NCBI RefSeq assembly: GCF_001649575.2
Contig: NC_051437.1
Coordinates: 15,621,871-15,685,870 of the forward strand
DNA length: 64,000 nucleotides
Source of the DNA: Kryptolebias marmoratus
Taxonomy: Eukaryota; Chordata; Actinopteri; Cyprinodontiformes; Rivulidae
Direction of reading: 5' to 3'
Shown: positions 15,401 to 27,392 of the stretch, in pieces
Layout of the letters: every line of letters starts with the position of its first letter
Position numbering within the stretch: position 1 is the first letter of the stretch
The notes under the pieces: model-generated
Databases searched by the model: none
The model's input: the letters and a program-made list of their open reading frames with translations, nothing else
Told to the model about the DNA's origin: nothing
Position numbers and translations under genes: made by a program

Positions 15401-18400
15401 TTCACAGATGGCTTCACTGGCATCTACAGCTCTCAGTTGTCGCCCCGGTGCTGGTCTGCTGACAGTCAGCGTGTTATTGTCGCTTCTCCTCAGCGCAGCC
15501 GCAAGGTAGGTTCAGCTACCAGCAAATAGATGAGGGGGGAAAAAATAAACTGGAGCAGAGAACATGAGTCTCCTAAATGTTTATGTGTTCCATGTTTGAT
15601 CAGATGAATAAGTTGATATATTTTTGTTTTTTTTTTAGAATCTTTTAGTGGTGGATATAAATACAGGCAGCATCACCTCTCTGACTGCAAGTTAGTCACT
15701 CAGTATACATTGTTGTTATTATTATTATTATTATTGTTTTTTTTATATATACTTAATAGGTTATGATCTTGTTTGTCGTAGAGTCTGATATTGGTAACTG
15801 GTGTCTGCTGAACATAGAGAGAGATCTGATGGTGGTCAGCTGCTCCTCTCCCAACTTCCCTCCAAGTCTGGTAGGCTCACTTTTATAAAGAAAACATTTT
15901 TGGATGTTTTCATTTGGTATAAGCTAACTATAGTGTGGACTTCCACATTAATGGAATCTTTGGGAAGAGTTTATTGGGGCTTAAATTGTTCTGTGTTTTT
16001 GCGTGTAGAGAGTGGGTTTCCTTCCAGGCAGAGATTCTCAGGATGAAGTCGTTTGGGTTCATTTGGAAGAATCTCAGTCAATGCCAGAAATTGATTGGCA
16101 GATCATGACTTTCACGCCTCCCCCAGAGCAAGAAAACAGTCAATACCGTAAGAATATTATTTTTAATCTGTTCTTTGTTTCTCGGAAGTCACGAGCGAAG
16201 GACGTTAACTTTGAAAGACATTTTTGTATGTTTCAGTCCCAACGTTTTAGAGGCAGAAGTTAGATTTGTCCTCTTGTCTAGTGCATTAGATTTCCTTATA
16301 CCCATAAAAATTGTGTATTTGTGAACTATATTTACAGTTAACAGTTTAAAGAATATCACTGATTTTTTGTAATTGCCACAAAGGAATTGCTTTGTTTTAA
16401 AGGTCATTAAGTTCAAGAAAAATATAAGAAGACTTGGAGTTATTCACAAAAAAAAAAACCTTTATTTGGAAATATATTTATCTGTTCAACAAAGTTAATA
16501 TTCACTGTAAGAAGCACATTGTAGAAGAACAGGACAGCTAATGTTCACTGTCTGTTTGTACCTTTATTGATATAAAACATAACCAAAATGTCCAGGCAAC
16601 CCTGTCTTCAACAAGGACAAACATTTGGTAAGAACAGAGCTCAATATTATCGCTGCTGACATGTTTTACTGTCTTCTAGCGGGCCTCGATTTTGAAGGTT
16701 TGCTGCTGAAACCGAAGGAGGTCAAAGGCGACACGAAGCTGCCTCTAATTGTCATCCCTCATGGTTTGTTTTTTTCAATCTTGCTTTTTTAATTAATTAT
16801 TTGTTATATGATGCAAAGAAAATGAAAATATTGATAGTATATGTTGTCAAAATCGTTGTCCAATGTCAACCTCTTCTTATACTGGGAAAAAAAACTTACG
16901 TTATGAAGTATTTATTTTTAGATTCAGTTCAGTTCGGAGCAGCTGCTAATAAATTAACATTGTTGTGGTTGCTATGACGATGGAGTGTTAAATTATATTC
17001 TGACAACAAAACAAACTAGTGCCTATAGCTCTCTTGGTCTATTAACATTTAAAATGTGTCGAGCACGAGCCATGTATTTAATTTGTAGCTTGTTTTCATT
17101 AGGTGGTCCTCACACTGTGATTGTTGCCGAATGGCTTCTGTCGCCCTCTGTGCTGTGCAGGATGGGCTTTGCTGTGTTACAGGGTAAGTTTGCTCGACAA
17201 CATTTCATCTGATACACTAACAGAGCAGCCATTGTTTGGCGACTCGGAGTCGTCTGCTCGAAAATTCTCTTTTTAGCTTGCAAGAAAATCCAAAACCAAC
17301 TTTTTTGTTTCATGGCAGGATGTAGAGTTTTCTTAATCATGTACAAGGTGAGAGCATGAATACATATAGATTTTTATCTTCTTATATAGTTATTTGTTTT
17401 AACATTTTCATAAGTTTTATTTCATAAGTTGTCACAAATTATAACTCCTGATGGTGAGAGCTGAGCAAAAATGCAATACATGAGCAAATTTTCCTCTTTT
17501 TTTTAGTTTTCGTTGGACCAAGGTTAGCAATATCCTTGTGCTCAAATTCCAGACCAGATCTAGGTTTTCCTGTAGCAAAGCAGTTCTTATCACCTAACCC
17601 GGACTCAGTGTGCAGTTCCGATATGGATCCTGTTCAGCCATTGTTTCACATCCTCCAGTAAACCTGTGGTATTGTGTTTTACGTATGAAGCAGTCATTGT
17701 GGGTTTTCAGTTCCTCTTTATGCTTATATAATCCATACAGCTGCATAAAAAGATGTTTAAATTGCACAACCTACACATTGTCCCGCCATTTCATTCCCTA
17801 GCCTTCTCATTAAGGCTGTGTTGATTAAATTTAATTAGATTTCTTTCTTTTTATATATATATATATCTGTCTGAAATTTCAGTTTTATAGCCCAACATCT
17901 TGTTTCTAAGCTAGAGTGGCCTTGTTTCCTCCATTTAATTATTTTCTTCACTCATGCCTCTCGACAACAAATAAACGTCGTCTCCAGTCGTATCAGAAAG
18001 TCAGTGTTTTCAGCTCAACAGGGAACAGCAGCCACTGTGTTATGGTTCTAAACTCACGTGGCACAAGATAAACTATCAGTTCCTAAATCACGTCCACCAA
18101 GGGTTCGCACAGTGGAAAGTACCAGAAACCAGCGACGGCTGGTTCTGATGGCTGGGATACCTGCTCTCTGAACACAGGAGAGGGGCGATGAGGCATTCAA
18201 GTGTTCACAACCAGTCAGACTGTCCAACATTGATTGTTCAGTTCAGTGTTTGACACCCAAGAAGTCTTTGCTGTCAGTAAAGGCCAAATACTTTGCAAGT
18301 GTTTAGTCAAAGAACTCATGAGAATCCACATTCTTCAAGTTTCTTTAAGACGTACAATTTGGCTTCTAAGTGTGTTCAGCTGTAGAAGAAAACATAATGT

Positions 18401-19911
18401 TAGTTTCAGTATTAATTCTGCTCATGATTGTGTGTTTTATGTTTTTAGTGAACTACCGTGGCTCTCTTGGGTATGGCCAGGACAGCATCCTGTCCTTGCT
18501 GGGCAACGTGGGTGCCCAGGATGTCAAAGATGTTCAGGTAAGAACAAAACCAACATTAGGAACAAAAACACAAAGTTGTATTTCATTTTTTTACCTGTCG
18601 GAATGTATTACAAAGCAAACACATATTGCCTGAAAAAGTACGTTTTGCTCCTGTCGAAGAAACGACTTTAAGTGTAGCAATGTGATACCATTGTATATGT
18701 AGTTGGTTTCAATATTTAATCAAATAAAACTGGTAGTTGCCATAGTTGTAAGTCCCGAGTCATGGCAACAGCACTTTTATTTACTTTTCTTGTTTCGTTC
18801 CTCTCTCTTTCTCCTTTAGTCTCCGTTTGGTTCACAGATGTCCGTTTTTTGCATGTTGTTTGTTTTTCTTCCACCAGTTTGCTGCTGAAAGCGTTCTGAG
18901 AAGCAGTGAGTTCGACGTGCAGAAAGTGGCAGTTTCCGGGGGCTCCCACGGGGGGTTCCTAGCATGCCATCTAATCGGCCAGTACCCAGAGTTCTACAAG
19001 GCCTGCGTGGCCCGCAACCCTGTCGTCAATTTAGCCTCGATGATCGGCAGCACCGACATCCCGGACTGGTAGGTCTCCCCGTCCACTTACCTCTACTCCT
19101 GTCCAAATTACTCATACGGCGGAAGTGTCCATCCTGCGCTAATAAACAACCGCGGTGTATTTATTTATGATAAGTAGTTTATTTAAACTTGTGTTCTTTA
19201 TATTGCCGCTTCAGGTTTTGAGTGCTTATTAGTAAACCATATGTAAGCTGCTAATTAAATAAATATATATATATAGGCCCCAAAAACAAGTGAGTGAGAT
19301 AACGGTTCTGTGTGTTTGAGCAGAATTGTGTTTCACAATCTGTATTGAGACCAAAGAGCCACGCAGTGATCAGTGTCTACCTGCTGCTGTTCTCCTGTGA
19401 TTTTTGCAGGTGCATGGTTGAGGCTGGTTATGACTACAGTCCTGACCGTCTTCCTGATCCTGCCGTTTGGGAGCAAATGTTAAACAAGTCTCCCATTAAA
19501 TATATACCTCAGGTACAGTATCTGTGTGAAAAATCTCTTTGTTTGCTGCTCATAACTTCAGTTCTTAATGAGATGTAACCTTTTCCTTTTAGGTTAAAAC
19601 ACCAGTGCTGCTTACTTTAGGGGAAGATGACAAGCGTGTGCCCAACAAGCAAGGAATCGAGTACTACAAAGCTCTGAAGGCAAAGCAGATCCCAGTTCGG
19701 TAAGCCAACTCAAGCAGGATTTTTTTGTTCTTCTTCTTGTTATAGTCGCTGTATAAGTTAAGTAGCTGCTGCCCCTTTGGTAATGCTCTGATGTGTATTG
19801 TTCAGGTTGCTGTGGTACCCAGGAAACAACCACTCTCTCTCCAAGGTGGACGCAGAATCTGACGGGTTTATGAACATCGCCTTGTGGATTATTCAGCACT
19901 TGAATCTGTGA
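12419..19911 (+). CDS. apeh: acylamino-acid-releasing enzyme (acylaminoacyl-peptidase), complete, 22 exons
   Basis: Coding exons: 12419-12620, 12707-12833, 12926-13013, 13236-13311, 13417-13508, 13915-13989, 14095-14232, 14328-14419, 14500-14540, 14947-15068, 15241-15301, 15408-15505, 15639-15690, 15782-15870, 16009-16147, 16680-16763, 17103-17183, 18449-18537, 18878-19068, 19410-19512, 19593-19699 and 19806-19911. The sum is 2253 nt, 750 aa from the first ATG, or 725 aa from the in-frame ATG at 12494, which aligns with the human start (732 aa). The enzyme removes N-acetylated residues from short peptides in the cytosol. An N-terminal beta-propeller is followed by an alpha/beta-hydrolase domain. 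The catalytic triad is intact: Ser605 in GGSHGG, Asp693 in LGEDDKRVP and His725 in PGNNHSL. With the short start these are 580/668/700, a constant offset of 7 from human 587/675/707. Other conserved blocks are [38 protein letters not shown] and [16 protein letters not shown] VARNPVVNL. The extra N-terminus is discussed under findings. Confidence 0.96.
14640..14830 (-). repeat. dispersed repeat family, copy 3
   Basis: Within apeh intron 9, blocks such as 'cagtcaactttacagacatt' and 'gtagtaggtgagagtcat' parallel copy 1 (560-800) and copy 4 (63340-63515). The copy is degenerate. Confidence 0.5.
14899..14933. repeat. (TG)n microsatellite upstream of apeh exon 10
   Basis: An imperfect TG tract ends 13 bp before the acceptor of exon 10 (AG at 14945-14946). 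It may serve as the pyrimidine-containing tract of that acceptor. Confidence 0.9.
17184..18448 (+). other. apeh intron 17
   Basis: This is the longest apeh intron (1.27 kb), between ...FAVLQ and [11 protein letters not shown]. It holds a short TA tract near 17855-17868. No exon, repeat family or RNA gene was recognised. Confidence 0.7.
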
Positions 19912-20330
19912 CGGTCAATTTTCGGCGAATCACATTAGAAGACACTACTTCATGTGATTTTTATTTTCCTGTTTTGCGATCCAATCTAAAGCCAAAGCAT
20001 TGTAATCATTCTGCAGACAAAATGCACCTCATTTAATCTAACTTCTGTATGAATGGATAAATAGCAGTTTTAACATCACACTTGAATGACAGCGTCTTTG
20101 ATTTTGTCAGAAATGATTTTTTTTACAGTTATTATTCTTACTTCTCTTTAAATACAACAAACAGTAAAAGGGCTTTTCATTGTTTTAACTTTAATGGGTA
20201 TGCAATAACAAGGAAAACTTGTTTTATAATCAGTCTGTTCAAGAGGTAATTGTTCTTTTTGAGTAATTATTTTGTGCTAAGTCAGTTCTTTTCTGATGAT
20301 ATGTTTTCATGCACCTAATAAATGGATTTT
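19912..20330 (+). other. apeh 3' untranslated region
   Basis: AT-rich non-coding sequence after the TGA at 19909-19911. A canonical AATAAA is at 20317-20322, so cleavage is expected about 20335-20350. Confidence 0.65.
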
Positions 20331-20971
20331 GAATTACTTCCTGTCTGAGAGAAATCTTTGAATGCATCACAATGAGTTCAGATCGTTGGATTTCTTTTAA
20401 GCAGATAGAACAGAATTCCTTGTTGCAGTAGCACAGTTTTGTTTTCACCCTATATGTCAACGTAGTCATGCTTAAAGGGGTTCTTGTATCGAGAACTACC
20501 ACAAAGGTATATCCTATAGATGTTTGCTTACTGCGTGGACGTGTTCACCACAGCTTTACACAATCAAAAAAGTTTAAAATGTGTGGTTTCAACAGAAATT
20601 AAGGCGGAGTATAAATACAGTTGTTGTAGAAGTATTGAGCATTTATTTATTAGCCTGAAACTGAGACGTCATCTAATTTTATCTACACTTCTACTACTAC
20701 TTTCCAGATTTCCCTGTTAAAGTGATTGTCACATCGAGGTTGTGGTTGTCAAAACTAATTTGTATATTTGTATTTTGAATCACTTGAGGCGTATCTGCTC
20801 CTGATGTCCCTCATGAGTATGACGTGTGTCACATGGTGTGCATCAGACTGCTGCATATATCGCCACACGCTTTCACTTCTGCATACATGTGTCCTGTTTC
20901 TTTTCACTGCACAAACCCTGAAGACTTTCTTTTTTTTTTTAAACGTGCTCTTTCCACTCGGATTTAAAACA
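20331..20971 (+). promoter_or_regulatory. apeh-tlr9 spacer, probable tlr9 promoter and 5' UTR
   Basis: About 640 bp lies between the apeh polyadenylation site and the tlr9 start. It contains no recognised coding sequence. Regulatory sites could not be assigned with confidence, and no strong ISRE or NF-kB consensus was identified by eye. Confidence 0.4.
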
Positions 20972-23900
20972 ATGCTACGTTTTGTCCTGGTGCAAACTTT
21001 GAGCTCTTTACCTGCTATGGTAAGTACAACATATCTGCTGCATTTTGCCATTAGGAAATTATGAACTTGTAGTACGGCTTCGTGATACGAACAGAAATGC
21101 AAGGGTAGAAAATTGCTCTCATTTTCAGCAGATATGTATAATGTGATACTGGATATATTCTTTTACATGTATACATTTGTTAGAGTGCATAAATGATATT
21201 TTTTGAACCAACATTAAACAACTTGGTTTTGGTTTTTTTTGTTTGTTTTTTTCAGGCTTTGGTCAAAGTTCTCTTCCTCAGTCAGTTTTTAACAATAGGG
21301 AAGACGTTAAATATCAAGTTTTTCCCGTGTGACGCTGATGTGAATTCCACTAAAGTGGACTGCTCTGGCAGACCTCTGGTGTACATCCCCACCTTTAAGT
21401 CCACTTCTGTGTTGTCGTTCAATTTGAGTATGACAATGATAGAGAAAGTGAAGAATCACGCTTTTGCAGGCATCCCAAACCTGAATACTTTGGAATTGAG
21501 GGACAACTGTCTGCCAGGAAAACTGAGAACCCCAGGGCAAAGCCATTGCAAAATAGAGATACACCGGGAGGCCTTCAAAAATCTGCAAAATCTTACATCT
21601 TTGATTCTGTCAGGAAACAGCCTCACCTCCATACCTTTGTTACCTGCGAGCTTGCAAGTCCTTGATCTTCAGAATAATTGCATCGTCAATATTTTTGCCC
21701 CCTTAAACACTCCAAATCTTGAAGCTCTCTTACTTTCTTGGAACTGCTTTTATGCAAACCCTTGTAATCAATCCCTTTACATAAATGAGACGGTTTTCAG
21801 AAAACTCCCCAAACTCAAAAACCTTACGCTGGGGTATGATAATTTGACGGCTGTTCCTACGTGGCTGCCACCTTCGCTCGAGGTGCTCGACTTAAGAGAG
21901 AACAGACTCACAGAAGTCCCAGAAGGAGCATTCGCCAACCTGATAAATCTCAAGTACCTGAATTTGGAGTGGAACTGTCAGCGTTGTGACCACGCTGCAA
22001 GGCCCTGCTTCCCTTGCCCAGATAATCGTCCCCTGAAATTACATCCAAACTCACTTTACTCTGAAAATAGCTCTATCGTCTTCCTCAGCTTAAGAGGAAA
22101 TTCTCTTAAGACATTTCCTGCTGGCCTTTTCACACCACTGAAGCAGCTAAAAGGATTGGACATCTCTGACAACCTTCTGGCGTATGAGCTGCAAAATGGC
22201 ACCTTTTTTGGAGAACTGACAGCCCTCAATTGGATCAGCCTCATCTACAACTACGAACCACTGAAGACATTTTCGAAGCTGAAACTCTCCCCTTCTATTG
22301 GCAAGGTATTGCATTTAAAACAGCTTTTGTTGAGTGGAAACTTTTTCCAGACTCTTTCAGAAGAAAGTTTTGAAGTTTTGGCCCAACTTAAACACCTAAA
22401 TTTGCTGGAACTGAGAATGAACTTTATTAGCAAGTGCAATTTGACCTCTCTAAAGAGGATACCATCTCTTACCACTGTAGTCCTCTCCCAAAACTTGCTT
22501 AATTTCCTGCCATGCTGCTCAACATCGTCATTTGGGATTGGGGCGCAAGACAGCTGTCAGAACCAGAACTCTTATACAGATTATTTCCAAAACAAGCCTT
22601 CTCTTATAATTGATCGAGAGCCAGTGTCTAGAGAGGATGTCTGGGAATCCCATAATTCAAATGAGCTGGAAATGAAGGAAGATGGTACATGTCGAATTTC
22701 ATCACTGTGGGACTTTAAACACAAGTACTGTTTCAATAAGCTGACATTTGACCTGTCTCAAAATGACATTTTATCACTTAACCAAAAAGTGTTTTTAGGC
22801 ATGGAAAATGTGGTTTGTTTAGACCTTTCTTTCAATTACATGAGCCAGGCATTGAAAGGCGGGCTGTTTGATAGCATGAAACATTTGGTATTTCTTAACG
22901 TTTCCTACAATAGACTTGATCTTTATTATAGAGACATTTTCAGTGAACTTAATGCCACACTGAAGGTGTTAGACGTTAGCAACAATGACTTTCATTTTAA
23001 AATGAAGGGCATGGGCCATCGGTTTGAGTTTCTTCAGCATCTGTCCAATTTAGAAGTGCTGAGTCTGGCAAACAATGGCATTGGGATGCGAATAGATCAC
23101 CAGCTGAACAGCAGGTCTTTGAAGTACCTTTACTTCTATGGAAACAATCTGGACATTATGTGGGGTTCTGACAACAATATCTACATGCGTTTTTTCCAAA
23201 ACCTCACAAATCTCAAATACCTTGACATCTCTGACAATAATCTGAAGTCAATCTCACCGGAAGTGCTGTGTAATTTCCCAGTAAGCCTTACGAGCCTGTG
23301 CATCAGCCACAATCCTCTGAAGTACTTTCCCTGGCGAAACATCTCAGCCCTCAGCAATTTATGTCACCTAGACCTGAGTTATAACCTCCTGAATCAACTG
23401 GTCCCAGAGGCAATACCATTCGGAGACAGTTTGTCCTCTCTGGACCTCAGTCACAATTACATTACGTTTATTCCTGAGAATTTCTTCAGTGAAGCAAAGT
23501 CTTTGCAGTATCTGTTTCTCAGTCACAATCAGATCAAAGAGGTGAACCACCAGCACCTCCCTGTCCCCTTTCTGAACAGCAGCGGCCTTCAGAGACTCAC
23601 TCTGCACGAGAACCCCTTTAAATGCGACTGCAATACTTCTTGGTTTGCAGACTTCTTGCGGACCACTTCAGTGAAGATTCCTCATTTAATGACACTTGTA
23701 CGCTGTAAATACCCAGAATCACAAGAAGGAAAGGTTCTACTGTCCATGGACCAGCGTTCCTGCCAGGAAATCTACGGCAGCTTGGCTTTCTTCTCCTCTT
23801 CCTTGTTCGCTGTGATGTTAACTGTTCTCCCTCTGCTGAAGCATCTCTACGGCTGGGATGTGTGGTACTGCTTGCAGGTGCTCTGGGCAGGACTCAAAGG

Positions 23901-24575
23901 CTACTCCCAGCTGCCTGGTAGTGATTCAGGTCATCGATACGACGCCTTTGTGGTGTTTGACACCAGGAACCCGGCTGTGAGGGACTGGGTTTACAATGAG
24001 TTGACTGTCAATCTGGAGAACTCAGGCAATAAGAGATTTTCCCTCTGCTTGGAAGAAAGAGACTGGATTCCTGGGCTTTCGTGTATTGACAACCTGCATA
24101 ATGCTGTCCACAGCAGTGTGAAGACGGTGTTTGTACTGTCTAGGGGTGCAAACGGAAGTGAGACGGTAAATGGCATGATCCGCCAGACTTTCTTCATGGT
24201 TCAGCAGAGGCTTCTGGATGAGAAGGTAAATTTTGTCTTTTTCTTTTTTCTTTTTACTCATACATTATTTGAATGGCATTTTTACACTGTCTGACACTGT
24301 CATCTTTTCACAACCTCAAATTATCTCTGAAACTTTCTATTTAAAAAAAAAAAAAAAAAAAAAAAAAGGTTGATGCAGCTGTGCTGGTCCTGCTGGATAA
24401 AATGTTTCCGAAATTGAAGTACCTTCAGCTGAGGAAGAGGCTGTGCAGAAAGTCGGTGCTGTCCTGGCCGAGAAACCCAAAGGCCCAGCCACTGTTCTGG
24501 AACCAGATGAGAATGGCATTGTCGTCAGACAATCTTAAATTATATGATAACAACATGAGTGAAAGTTTTATGTAA
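20972..24575 (+). CDS. tlr9: Toll-like receptor 9 (complete, 3 exons)
   Basis: Coding exons are 20972-21019, 21256-24225 and 24369-24575, all phase 0, giving 1074 aa. Exon 1 encodes MLRFVLVQTLSSLPAM, the start of a signal peptide. The ectodomain carries many leucine-rich repeats and the TLR9-type cysteine insert WNCQRCDHAARPCFPCP. Close parallels to mammalian TLR9 are FYANPCNQSL, NGTFFGELTALNW, RMNFISKCNL and YNRLDLYYRDIF. The C-flanking CDC motif precedes a transmembrane segment (about residues 858-878) and WDVWYC. The TIR domain has box 1 YDAFVVFD (from residue 911), box 2 LEERDWIPG and box 3 FW (1049-1050, in the last exon). The family senses unmethylated CpG DNA in endosomes and signals through MyD88. 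TLR7/8 are excluded by the cysteine insert and overall match. The polyadenylation signal is AATAAA at 24642-24647. The last intron's acceptor is unusual (see findings). Confidence 0.96.
24343..24367 (+). repeat. 25-nt poly(A) tract forming the end of the tlr9 last intron
   Basis: A run of 25 adenines supplies the A of the acceptor AG (24367-24368), so the acceptor has no adjacent pyrimidine tract. The nearest pyrimidine-rich stretch ends at about 24341. Confidence 0.9.
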
Positions 24576-25007
24576 ACTCTTTTAAAGAGGGAACTGTTGT
24601 AAAACATTTTATTGTGAATCAAAAATCAAAGGAACAACAGAAATAAAACAAAAACAAATACTTCCCTCTGTATCACTTGAGTAACTTCATTTTATAATCA
24701 TTGCAAAAGAGTGAAATAGTGCGGTGTAATTTCAACCCCTCCCCCAGTTCAAAGATTTCACTTCTCTTTGGTTAGACACAGGAGGAAATGAAACTAGGGA
24801 TTATTTCTTACAAGTTGCAGATCAATAAGATCCTCGTAGACAACTGAGTCACCTGTAAATAAAAAAATAAAAAGAGTCACCAGTCATTCTGAGGGAGTTT
24901 TTTGCATAATGTTAACAGTAATTCTGCACGCAGGTGGTTGAAACTCTGACTGGAAGGTGAGAGCATGAAATAAAACAGGATGACTCGTTTTGGTTGAGGG
25001 TTTAAAA

Positions 25008-25232
25008 CAGCAGTTCTCAGACTTTTCAGATTTTGACCCACAAACTAACAACAGGTCAGACTATTGCTCGTCACACCATGACAGCAGAAACAGCTTAAAC
25101 AACTAGTTAGGATTTATGACAGCAGTTTTTAACATTGTATAACAATTGTGGCAAAAATGTGTTCTTAGCAATCATTCCATTTTATTTGAATTGAGGACGT
25201 CCTCTCGAGGCTCCTCACTTTACGAACCGCTG
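25008..25232. mobile_element. degenerate hAT-type MITE
   Basis: The left end CAGCAGTTCTCAGAC and right end GAACCGCTG (reverse complement CAGCGGTTC) form short terminal inverted repeats like those of the common fish hAT MITE family beginning CAGCGGTTCTCA. The flanks gtttaaaa (25000-25007) and atttaaaa (25233-25240) match at 7 of 8 positions, consistent with an 8-bp target duplication. There is no coding capacity. Confidence 0.7.
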
Positions 25233-25734
25233 ATTTAAAAAGCTTTTAAGTAGCACTGTTAAAAGTGATTGATCAAAATTATTGACCATCATTTTAGACT
25301 ACTGACACTCTAATTCTTCCAAAACATTTATACTTTACTTTATACTTATATTCAAAATGTTCTGTAATATAATTACTATAAAGAGTCTGCTATAATAATG
25401 GTATGATATAATAAACAGTATTTCAGTTTAAATCCTCATATTTTTTTATTGTAAACAACTGAAAGCAAGTATCTTCGTTGGTTTGACAATTATTAGACTA
25501 AATTAGTTCATGAATTAAAACGTTTAATAAATATTTAATTTGAAAAAATACATTATTTATAGTGTAGAGGGTGTGTTCCTGAACATTAGTCTGTGTGTGT
25601 GTGTGTTAATGTGTGAGGACTTGAAAATAAAATATATAATACAGCCAATTGTCTAATTGTATTTTTTTATCTGCATTAGGTGGCATCTGTTTTACATAAC
25701 AACTTTGCTGTGATAGTTGTTTAAGAGCTGGAGA

Positions 25735-25850
25735 TAGTCACCAGCTCTGGAAAGGAGAAGCGGATAAAAGAAAATGGATGGATGGATGGATGGATGGATG
25801 GATGGATGGATGGATGGATGGATGGATGGATGGATGGATGGATGGATGGA
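25735..25850 (+). repeat. (GGAT)n tract with retroposon-like 3' tail
   Basis: The sequence 'ggagaagcggataaaagaaa' followed by about 18 GGAT units resembles the 3' end of fish RTE/Rex3-type elements and their SINEs ('aagcggttacagaaaatggatgg'). Only this tail is recognisable. A similar tail occurs at 54430-54515. Confidence 0.55.
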
Positions 25851-26434
25851 TTAGACCAATCAAAACTTGTGTTACATTTCAACTAGCAGGTGTCTAATAT
25901 CAGGTAAAGCTAAAAGATTTTCCAGAGATTTGATGTTTGAGTCTTTTTTGGCCAGTTTCAGCTGATGACCCATTTTACTGAAGGTTTATTAAAAGCAACA
26001 AATCCAGTATCATGGGGAGTGGCAGACTATAGCCTGATATCGTGTTGAACTCGTGAGAACACATTCCATTTTCATTTTTTGTCTCATGATCTGGCAGCTC
26101 CAAAACTAGAAACCGAGTTTCTTTTTTTGTGAGTGAAACTTTCTGTCCAAAACATTTTTTTTTTTTGCTTCCCACTCATTTGGCAGAGGTTAACTGAACA
26201 GCTGGTGTAAAATAGTTTGGACTGCCTCGGGTTCAGTTGCGGAGATTTTTTTCATGAAGTGGCAAAGGTGACAAATGAGGTTACAGCAGGGGGCCAGAGT
26301 GTATTGTTGCAGAAATTGTTATGTATTCAGGTTTTCTGTCTATGCATATCAATGATAAAACTCACATAGAAACTCTTAAAGTGCTGTTCGTCAGCAACTT
26401 ATTTCCTCCCCCCAGATTTAACAAAAAGGTTTGT

Positions 26435-26437
<3 letters not shown>

Positions 26438-26479
<42 letters not shown>
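26438..26479. repeat. (CA)n microsatellite
   Basis: Pure CA tract of about 42 bp in the tlr9-ERC2 intergenic region. Confidence 0.95.
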
Positions 26480-26482
<3 letters not shown>

Positions 26483-27169
26483 CTGAATTTCCTTTTTAGC
26501 ACCATTTAAAAAAAATCCCTGAAAAACATTTGAGATAAAACAGTTGAATGGTTCTAAACTCATTTTCACAAGGGGCCAACCTTGGTCAATATTTTTTGAC
26601 AAAGCAATAAATAAATAAGACATGTTTTCAGATTATTATTTTTTTCTTTCTTCAGATTTCTCAGTTTGTCTGAGTCCTGGAAACTCTCCGGACTGACTCA
26701 GGTTGTGCTTCAGGTGTAGAAAAGCAGCAGCAGTTCGTGGACAATTTGGACATCTTGCAAACTGTCTCCACCGCTGTGATATTTCTAGTCCACTTGGTGG
26801 ATGGAGCCATTTTGAACTTCAAAAGGACTGTGTGAACTCTCCTAAGATAGAAAATAAAGTTCTGTGCAGATGTTATTTAATTTCAGGTTTGTACAAAATG
26901 TACAAAAATAGTATAACTAGCCTACAAATAGGGTGGCAACTGGGGTGCCAAGAGACTGTATTTGTTTACACACTGTGCTGCCCCCTAATACCGCCGCTGC
27001 TGGGGTTATTATCACATTCTCAATCAACCTTTTAACGGTTTTTATTTTAAATAGTCAAATTTGTTGCCTGCTCTCCGTGAAGTGCCTGGAATTGAGCTCT
27101 GTTTAGTAATTTGTTTGTATAAAGTGATATTTGTCAGACTGGTTTAAGCCCGTTTTGCTTTCTACCTGT

Positions 27170-27392
27170 GTGTGGAAAACTGAACGGTCGCGCGCTGCCC
27201 CACCACGGCGGCTCCTGGTGGCGCACGCGCCAGCTGGGTTCAGCGCGCCCACGCGGCCCGATGATGATGATGATGGTGATGATGATGATGATGATGATAG
27301 GACAGGTCAGGCAGCTGAGCGGATGAGCTCGCGGAGGAGCCCGCACCGGGGGTGATGGAGAGGCGCCATGGCCGGGCAGCTGGAGCTACACG
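27170..27392 (+). promoter_or_regulatory. GC-rich promoter / first non-coding exon of the ERC2-like gene
   Basis: A local jump in GC and CpG content (cgcgcgctgcccc, gcacgcgcc, cgcccacgcggcccg) marks a probable CpG-island promoter in otherwise AT-rich DNA. A (GAT)n tract at about 27260-27298 lies inside. The exon is inferred to end at 27392, before GTGAGT. It contains ATGGCC at 27368 in good Kozak context (gcgccATGG), which would open a short upstream frame after splicing. Confidence 0.5.

Larger units (their letters stand above)
24576..27100. other. intergenic region tlr9 to ERC2-like gene
   Basis: After the tlr9 3' UTR (signal at 24642) the region contains a hAT-type MITE at 25008-25232, a GGAT tract at 25774-25850 preceded by a retroposon-like tail, and a CA tract at 26438-26479. 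No protein-coding exon was recognised on either strand. Confidence 0.6.

Noticed and set aside
21193..21255. ATG at 21193 as the tlr9 start
   Set aside because: This ATG lies in the intron. The join from 20972-21019 to 21256 gives a proper signal-peptide start and uses strong GT/AG sites.
24770..24800. ISRE-like 'ggaggaaatgaaactagg' downstream of tlr9
   Set aside because: The GAAA blocks are spaced by one base rather than two, so it does not match the ISRE consensus, and it lies 3' of the gene.
27131..27355. 74-codon frame with a poly-Asp stretch
   Set aside because: The poly-Asp comes from the (GAT)n tract, there is no family similarity, and the position fits a 5' UTR/promoter.
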